Assembly (NCBI GenBank): GCA_025267735.1
Contig: CM046303.1
Location: forward strand, 19,272,403-19,336,402
Reading direction: 5' to 3'
DNA length: 64,000 nucleotides
From: Mactra quadrangularis
Taxonomy: Eukaryota; Mollusca; Bivalvia; Venerida; Mactridae
Shown: piece by piece, positions 57,136 to 64,000 of the stretch
Layout of the letters: every line of letters begins with the position of its first letter
Numbering within the stretch: the stretch's first letter is position 1
Program-made: the position numbers and the translations under genes
The notes under the pieces: generated by a model
Seen by the model: the letters and a program-made list of their open reading frames with translations, nothing else
What the model was told of the DNA's origin: nothing
Database searches by the model: none

Positions 57136-57352
57136 AAACAGGATACATGCACACTGAAAGAAGCAGATAAGAGTGAAACTAAAACATTGATAAAAAGGGA
57201 ATGTGAACACTGACACGCTATAATACGGATTAATAGGATTCAAATGATTGTTAAATAAACAGGATTCATGCACTCTGAAATTAGTAGATAACTATTATAC
57301 AGTCATATATTAGAAAAGAATGTAGATACGGATACACTTAACTATAATACGA
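57136..57352 (+). repeat. Imperfect tandem duplication (about 125-bp units)
   Basis: CAGGATACATGCACACTGAAA..TATAATACG and CAGGATTCATGCACTCTGAAA..TATAATACG. Two copies with indels. Confidence 0.45.
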
Positions 57353-57446
57353 GTTGTTTCACGTATACATGTATGGTCTACCAGCCTTATTAGCAAACAT
57401 ATTGTAATATACAAAGAAAGTATAATAGCATTATAATTTATCTTAC

Positions 57447-57714
57447 CAGGGGCGGATCCAGGAATTTTTTCTAGGGGTGGGCTAACTTTTTCCAGGGGTG
57501 GATCCAAACTTTCGAGCCACAACCACATTACACTCAGTTTGCAGATTAATGGTACATGATTATAATAAAAACTATATAACCATTAGATCTATGTTAAGCA
57601 CCGTTAAATATTGCTTTAAACTACTCAAAAATGACATACAGCCAAGAAATACACTAATAGACAGAAACATTTTAAAAATTCTAGGGGGTCCGGATCACCC
57701 TGGACCCGCCTATG
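57447..57714. mobile_element. hAT-like MITE family G (268 bp), inverse orientation
   Basis: CAGGGGCGGATCCAGGAA to GGACCCGCCTATG. Flanked by CTTAC / CTTAT, a near-perfect 5-bp duplication. Confidence 0.8.
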
Positions 57715-57847
57715 CTTATGACTTATGAACATGCCTTTTTGACTGATCATATTTTAGAAATATCTTATTTCCTTAAACCCCTTTATCATCACATGTGTGC
57801 AATCCAGGTCCACGTGAAACAATGATCCGTATAATTGTCTACGAGTA

Positions 57848-58186
57848 AAGCTACAGTCCCATAAACATAAAAAAAGCTGTGAGGGTACCGTACGGGCGCC
57901 GTGCGATCAAGCTCCGCAAGGACCCGTACGAACTCTTGCTTACCCGTACGGACTGTTACGTTTTTACCAGGGTTCGTGAGATGAGCTCAGGATACACGTA
58001 TCAGATTCAGAGTCAAATCGTGAACTAAATCGTGACCGAGTATGGATTAAACTTGCATATCTTCTAGCTACGGCTCCGTACGGGTGTGTTGTTATGTGCC
58101 ATGTGCGCACCGTCACCTTAATACGCAAGGCTTCCCACGTACGGGTCCGTAACAAGCCACCATTTTATGGGACTGAGGCATAAGGT
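57848..58186. mobile_element. MITE family M, full length, inverse orientation
   Basis: Starts CTACAGTCCCATAAACAT and ends ATGGGACTGAGGCATAA, with the CCGTACGGG-rich interior of the 22919 copy. Confidence 0.8.
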
Positions 58187-58707
58187 GACAAATCAATCGT
58201 AATCGTCTTTCCATTTTACACTTTTTTGTGACAACACAATTTGTCTCAAATATCATACAGAGATTTCTTGTGTCATACGTCGATATAAACAATTAGTTAT
58301 TTTTGTAGATATATTTGTAGTGTGGTATAATTTTCCTTAGCAATTCCATACAGTATAGTAATTAATCACATAATAATATAAAATATTTCATAACCATTCT
58401 ATCCACCAAGTAGTCATATTTTAATATCAACACTCGATAGAACTTTTTGTTAGTCCTCAACGTTTTCTCTCTTTCACCATTTGTTCTGATTTGGTATTGT
58501 ACTAAATCAGGTATATAAATTTATCAAGTGTTATTGTCCAATGTTTTGCATATTTCTTGTTGAAATTTTTTTTCAGAAGAATTTTATTTATGTCAGTCTT
58601 ATACACTTTAAATTAAATCGCTTGTCACTTGTTCTCTTAGTTGTCTTAGTTGTTTTCATGGCTGTTTACGTGTCTGACTTTAGTTCAAAAATTATTTGTA
58701 AGAGATG
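58187..58707. other. Intergenic, no recognised feature
   Basis: AT-rich; nothing recognised. Confidence 0.4.
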
Positions 58708-58708
58708 C

Positions 58709-59022
58709 CGCATGGCTAGCTCAATTGGTAGCCCGCAAGTCTACTGATCGAGGGGTCGTGGGTTCGATTCTCGGGCGGGGCATTCTTTCGCTGAGCTTGG
58801 TCATGAAATTATTTCTACGGCCATTCTCCCTCCTACCTATGATTTCTAATTATTTAGGACAGTTGTCAGTCACTGATAAAAGTATGCGCTTAGTAGTTGG
58901 TTAACAGCTAAATCCAGAGATTTAGCCTTTCCAGGAGGAGTGAGTAGGTTGACTGACCGTCGTTATATGACCTATACAATGTGTTGGTAAGGCGTTAAAC
59001 CCAACAAACAAACAAACTTAAT
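58709..59022 (+). mobile_element. tRNA-derived SINE, family 1 (best copy)
   Basis: Box A GGCTAGCTCAATTGG, box B GGTTCGATTCTCGG, complete body, then GACCGTCGTTATATGACC, ATGTGTTGGTAAGGCG and TTAAACCCAACAAACAAAC. Looks young. Confidence 0.92.
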
Positions 59023-61984
59023 TGTCTTAGTTATTTTCATGGCTGTTTACGTGTCCGACTTGAGTTACGATATAATATAATTTGTAAGAGTCCATTTTGT
59101 AAGTTATTTAATTACTTATTTCAAGTTGTTGTTGTTAATATTATTGTCACATCATAACAAGATTCATTTAAACTGATACAGTACGGTACCAAAAAACTAG
59201 TCTTCTAGTCATTACTTGGTTTTGATAACCGACATACTACCACATTACTGGGGCAGTCGGCGACATACGAATTGTATTAATAGTTCTCTGCTGATTGTAA
59301 CACTCGGGGAACTATATTAATTGTTCACCCGAAGAAATATGCATTCTGACTTCACTTTATCGAAACTAGCTTTAGAAAGCTTTTTCGGCGTAGCTGTCTT
59401 AGCTGACTTGAGAAATATCCAAAATCTATTTATAAAACCTCCGTGTCAAATTTTGAAAATTAAAAACAATCGGCGGTGTTTTTGAAAGCGTTATAAATGA
59501 AGTATTGCACCGCTAAGGTAACGTTGGATATTTATTTGTTAAAATCAATGAATGTGTGTCAGGTTATAGTAAATATTTTTTCACAAACCACAATTTTTTT
59601 ATGATTGGCCTTTAAATGTGAAATGAACAGCAGATGAATTACTTTGTTGAGAGTAGTTTCGCCTTTTCTACGCTAGAACAAATTCTTTATCAATCAGTGT
59701 ACATGAGCATACAAATTATCTCTCTTTGATAAAAATGAAAGTTTTTGGTAATTTTCGAGTATTTTGAAAATGTTTTTGATTATAATATGTTTTAAATACT
59801 AAAATATATTTAGTATTAATTCTTTTAAACAATCCTTTTTGAATTAAGATTATAAGCAGTGCTTACATGTATCAAATCAACAACTTTGCCAGAGTGATAA
59901 AAACAGAGCTGAAGTGGTCAAGTCATGTTCAGCAGCTCCTTTTTTGATATAGCCAGATTACAATAATGTACAAAATAAAACAAATAGAATGACAAAGAGC
60001 GGTGAGATTGAATCTGTCATTTATTAAAATAATAATGACGATTAGAAAATAACTATATATAACGTATATACATTAAAAAGATTATAAGCAGTGGTTATTT
60101 ATTTGCTTATATATTGCATACTTAAAGTTTAGTCAGATTTGATGTAATTAGTAGTCTTATTCAAATTTTGTATCCACAATACGGCAGTGAAAACGTAAAA
60201 CGATCAAATAGCATTAAAAAATATATATGACAACGGTATTAAACCATTTAGTTTTGGGCATATCAATGGAAAACTGGAAATGCAATGACGTCATTAGTAA
60301 ATAATCTTCTGAATCGCGTATCTAAACAAACTTTCTGTGAAGTGCAATAATTAATTGCACGGGATGCATATATTTTGTTAATACGCTTTGACACATCATG
60401 TTTGTCTCCTAATTCTACGCCGTTTGTCTTATTAAAGACATTTCTTGTTTACCAATGTATGCACTCTAGACTCTACGCTGTCTACGACAAAAATAAAATT
60501 AATAAAACGCTTTTCTGTAAAAAATGTTTTAACAGTACTTACTTACTTTATTGTTGGAGCGATCAACCTTTTAGTACATATATAGGAAAAGCTACACTTT
60601 TGCAAGTTTCTTCGGAAGGAAATGAAACAAGATCGCCGAAACATTGACCAAAACAATTCTGACAGCAAATAGTACATCTTTCTTCTGTAATGATGCATGC
60701 ATATATCTGATAAATGTAAGAGGGTAAGTCACTAATGTCCAAATTTGCACACACAGGAGAAAAAAGTACAGAATTTCAATTTACTTTAGAACGGACACAT
60801 GTGGTTATCCAGAATAATTGGTACTTGAAACCAACAAGTATTTCTCTAGATGCGATCCAAATTGGTCAAGAACTGACCGTGTATAAAGAATAAAACTAAT
60901 TAGAAATCCGATAAAACCTAGTAATCAGGTCTCTTCATGTCGCACGCTTTCAGACATAACGACTTCTGTTAAATTTTTGAATCACTGTAAGTCTTTATTG
61001 GATGCCACATGCATGTACATATTAGTGTAGCTGCAATTTTGAACAGTGCAAATTCGCTGAAAACAGCAACAACACATTTACATGCTAGCGATGCTCTTGT
61101 TTGTCCTTGCATGTAAATATACCGTCGCTGTTTACATAGATGACACCTTCAATGGTTTAGATATTGTGTGAAGTATTACATTAGCTGAACAGGTTGATCT
61201 TTTTGTTGGGCGAAACATTCAGAAACAAACAAGACCGGTGTTATCAAGTATTAGTAGATGGGACCATTTGGTTCTGATGGAAAAAGCAGAAATAAGAAAT
61301 TTGGAAACACCACAGGTAAAAGAAGATAACTTTGTGAAAGTCTCTAACGCTTTTAAAACCAGTGATTGAATCATATGTACACAGATTGATTTTGAAAAAA
61401 AACTATTGATCATCAAGCACGCTGTCTTCTAAAGATATTAAACATTTCATTTTCACCTAATGTTTCCCACCTATAACAATTTACGGGGAGGATAATTAAA
61501 AGCAACAGTTTATTGTAAGTGGGTAAGTCATTAAGGAGAAAGTATTTGAATGTTAAGGAGCTTTTGCATCGTCAACCAGCATTGATTTACTTCTTATAAA
61601 TATATGAGGGCAGATAACAAGTATGTTTTACCTCAAGTTCTACAAATTGTTGGGAGTTCATCCGTCTGAATTGGTTAACAGGTGAAGTTGTCTTATAGAA
61701 AACCAAATTATTTGGAAATAATTTTCGTCAAAAAAGTAGTATAACCTAAGTTATAATGTACTGACTAGGTTTGGGTGTCTTTTTATCCTGAGTTTTATAA
61801 ATATTGTAACAATACAAATCCCTGCATTCGGGTTTACGTCAAAATTTGAACATGTCGTAGATCGATTCTTTTTAAATATGTTGGTTGACTTTCATTATAC
61901 TTTATAATAATCTATTTTAGTAACAAAGCTGTTTGTGTTCTGGCGAAAAATATATGTTTTAACATTTACACTCAATTATGTTAA
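59023..61984. other. Intergenic, no recognised gene
   Basis: Three kilobases of AT-rich DNA with only chance ORFs (for example 60375-60647). No repeat that I recognise. Confidence 0.4.
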
Positions 61985-61986
61985 TA

Positions 61987-62563
61987 TACTGAACCAAAAA
62001 AGAAACTTTCGCCAAGTTTGATTGTAGATATGTTAGTACAGTTTCAATCCTTTTGGCTGAAAGCTTACATGTTTGTAAAATAATGTATTGTGGTTCTTTA
62101 AAAATCGTCATTTTGGAGGAAAGGATCAGATTGATTGTTGAATTTTAAATTAAAATAAGGTAGGGGTCATTTCTAAAGTTAACAATCAGTAGCGTGTGTG
62201 GCCGCCGTGGGCGATGCTGACTGCCTGACAGCGACGTCGCACAAGTTTGTTAATGTCAGCCTGTGGAATATTATTCCACTCTTCAAGCAATGCAGCTCGA
62301 AGGTCGTCGGTGTTGTTTGGAGGGTTCGGACGTCGACGTACGCCTCTATCCAGACTATCCCAAAGATGTTCAATATTGGGTTCAAATCCGGACTTTTTGA
62401 GGGCCAGTCGTCGATGAAATCAATGTTATGATCTTGTAAATACTGTATTATTGACACGAGCAACAGTTTTACAAGCTACTACATGTATATATGTGTGTAC
62501 ATCTAAGTGGTACCCTTGAACAACTGGCACATACTTTGCGAAAGTTTCTTTTTTGGTTCAGTA
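61987..62563 (-). mobile_element. Truncated Tc1/mariner element (577 bp) with TIRs
   Basis: TIRs TACTGAACCAAAAAAGAAAC / reverse complement, flanked by TA (61985-61986, 62564-62565). Contains the last part of a transposase gene. Confidence 0.88.
62179..62463 (-). pseudogene. Tc1-like transposase C-terminal fragment
   Basis: YLQDHNIDFIDDWPSKSPDL, then NPI, the region around the last catalytic acidic residue; the catalytic Glu after NPI is lost. About 90 codons remain. A different family from the copy at 13962. Confidence 0.8.
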
Positions 62564-62996
62564 TACATTTTACATCTATATTTCCATTTTTTTGCTAATA
62601 TTGAATATAAATGTTTTAAAATCGATTTAAAGTTTAATTATGTACATGTGTGATTTGGAGAATTCTTTTCTATCATAAGACTTCTTAAACATACGGGTAT
62701 TGTCGTTAAAACCTGTTTGAAGCAAATGGTAACCAAATTCTACTTTCAGTTTTAATCTAGTGACTACGTTCAATTTGAAACGCAATAAATAAGATAACGA
62801 TGTTTAAGTGAAAACTTCATCTATTGAAACAGATCTTTTTCATAATAGGTGTTTGATGTAATATAAAACAGTGAATACAAAATATAATGACTAATTGTTG
62901 TTTGTTGCTCCCAGGCAGTTTCCGACTTGTTATAGGAACTTTAAGCAGAGTGTTTGTCATTCTGATTCAAACTGCTCATACTGTTATAAAAAATGT

Positions 62997-63270
62997 AACC
63001 CGGTCGATAGGGCAGTTGGTAGCGCGCCGGGATTTGGAATCTCGTGTCCCGAAGAAGGTACGGGTTCGAATCCCACCCGGTGAGGTTATACCCTTCCATG
63101 AAAATTATAATGATTATATAACATGGAGCAGATTCCGGCCTTGTTGAAGGGTAGGTGAGCATTGGTTACAGACAAGGGACCAGGAAAGCTAGGTAAATGC
63201 GCTTGACGCCGTAAAATGACCTAAATTGTGTTGACAAGGCGTTAAACTCGGTAAAAAAATAAATAAAATA
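62997..63270 (+). mobile_element. tRNA-derived SINE, family 2 (best copy)
   Basis: Head GGTCGATAGGGCAGTTGG and box B GGGTTCGAATCCC, body GGTTATACCCTTCCATG..GGCCTTGTTGAAGGG. The tail is GACGCCGTAAAATGACCT, TTGTGTTGACAAGGCG and TTAAACTCGG, then an A-rich end (AATAAAATA). Confidence 0.9.
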
Positions 63271-63647
63271 TAAATCATGTAACAGAAGTTGCTGGTATAT
63301 TAAAACATAATAACGTTGCATTATAAATTTGTTTCCTGTAATTATTTTGAGATACGACCATAAATTATTAACTTTTGTCGTGCATGTTTATTGTCGCATT
63401 TTAATTAAAATTCCATTAGAAAATTAAATTAAAGATACAATTCATCAAATGATTAATAATGTAATATATCTACTTTGTTAATTACACAAGATGTGTACTT
63501 CTAATTTACGAAGGAAAATGTATCAACTTAATTATGATACCTTGACACAATACTTGTGAAATGCTGAACTATATTTTGCTGAAATATATGAGGGTTTGCT
63601 AATTTTAAGACAGTATTTATAGCGAAGGGGGGTTTTTGGGCTGTCTA

Positions 63648-64000
63648 CAATCTGAATAAAACCCGATCTAAAATTTTCCGCTCGCCTACTCGCTAAGTTA
63701 GATCTTGCCTTTTTCAAACGAGGGTCACGTTCAGGTGACCTTTTCTCATCTTAATATTAATGACGAAATTGTTATGATACGTAACTTGTTTACATCGTCT
63801 ACGTCACGCAATTTGAAATGAGCCGTCCAATCGCAGACGGTGAATAATACCGCTGTTAAATTAGCTTGCAAACCTTGGTCTAAAAATAGAAATTACGAAA
63901 TCAAAATGTTATTAATAGTGTTTCGTCTAAATGAAAGCTACGCATTGATTAGTCGACATAAAGGTCATCTCGACGTGACCCTCCGTTGAGATAGTAGAGA
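63648..64000 (+). repeat. Dispersed repeat R, copy 4 (cut by window end)
   Basis: AATCTGAATAAAACCCGATC to CGACGTGACCCTCCGTTGAG, inverse to copies 2 and 3. Almost complete. Confidence 0.75.

Noticed and set aside
57310..57528. 72-codon ORF with PPLEK repeats
   Set aside because: Encoded by the GC-rich TIR of MITE family G.

Overview
This is AT-rich animal nuclear DNA: intron-split genes with GT-AG junctions embedded in dense transposon debris (LINEs, three tRNA-derived SINE families, hAT, Tc1/mariner, many MITEs and foldback palindromes). Nothing prokaryotic is present. The repeat mix, especially the SINEs with (ACAA)n tails, suggests a mollusc, probably a bivalve. That is inference, not proof.

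The only host genes I can reconstruct are two paralogues in inverted, tail-to-tail orientation. Gene A is on the + strand (about 8667-20710, eight exons). Gene B is on the - strand (about 51680-39836, eight matching exons). Each encodes an N-terminal domain resembling the discoidin-like N-terminus of FBXL4, followed by a BTB domain and the start of a BACK domain. Intron positions and phases match one-to-one. Homology continues into introns, a shared intronic MITE, a shared 28-bp satellite in the last intron, and the 3' flanks, so this is an inverted segmental duplication of about 13 kb per arm with about 17 kb between the arms. Gene A joins into an open frame of 354 codons from an internal ATG. 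Gene B has every exon open but a 4-nt deficit at the exon 5/6 junction, a changed splice acceptor at exon 3, and no ATG in its first recognised exon, so it may be a recent pseudogene or differently spliced.

Layout: 1-8.5 kb holds palindromes, a decayed hAT element with TIRs (1403-4687), a LINE 3' fragment with target-site duplication, a SINE, a Tc1-type MITE and an RT relic. 8.5-21.3 kb is gene A, its introns filled with a MITE, a large (CAA)/(GTT) palindrome, a LINE interrupted by a Tc1 element, a SINE, and two tandem arrays. 21.3-38.7 kb is the intergenic spacer, with a 2.85-kb element bearing 607-bp inverted repeats, SINEs and MITEs. 38.7-51.8 kb is gene B. 51.8-64 kb holds hairpin MITEs, SINEs, MITEs and a Tc1 remnant, with no gene that I recognise.

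The LINE (RNase H plus zinc-knuckle C-terminus) and two SINE families share a 3'-terminal stem-loop and tail. This suggests that the LINE machinery mobilised the SINEs. All calls are by eye, without database searches.
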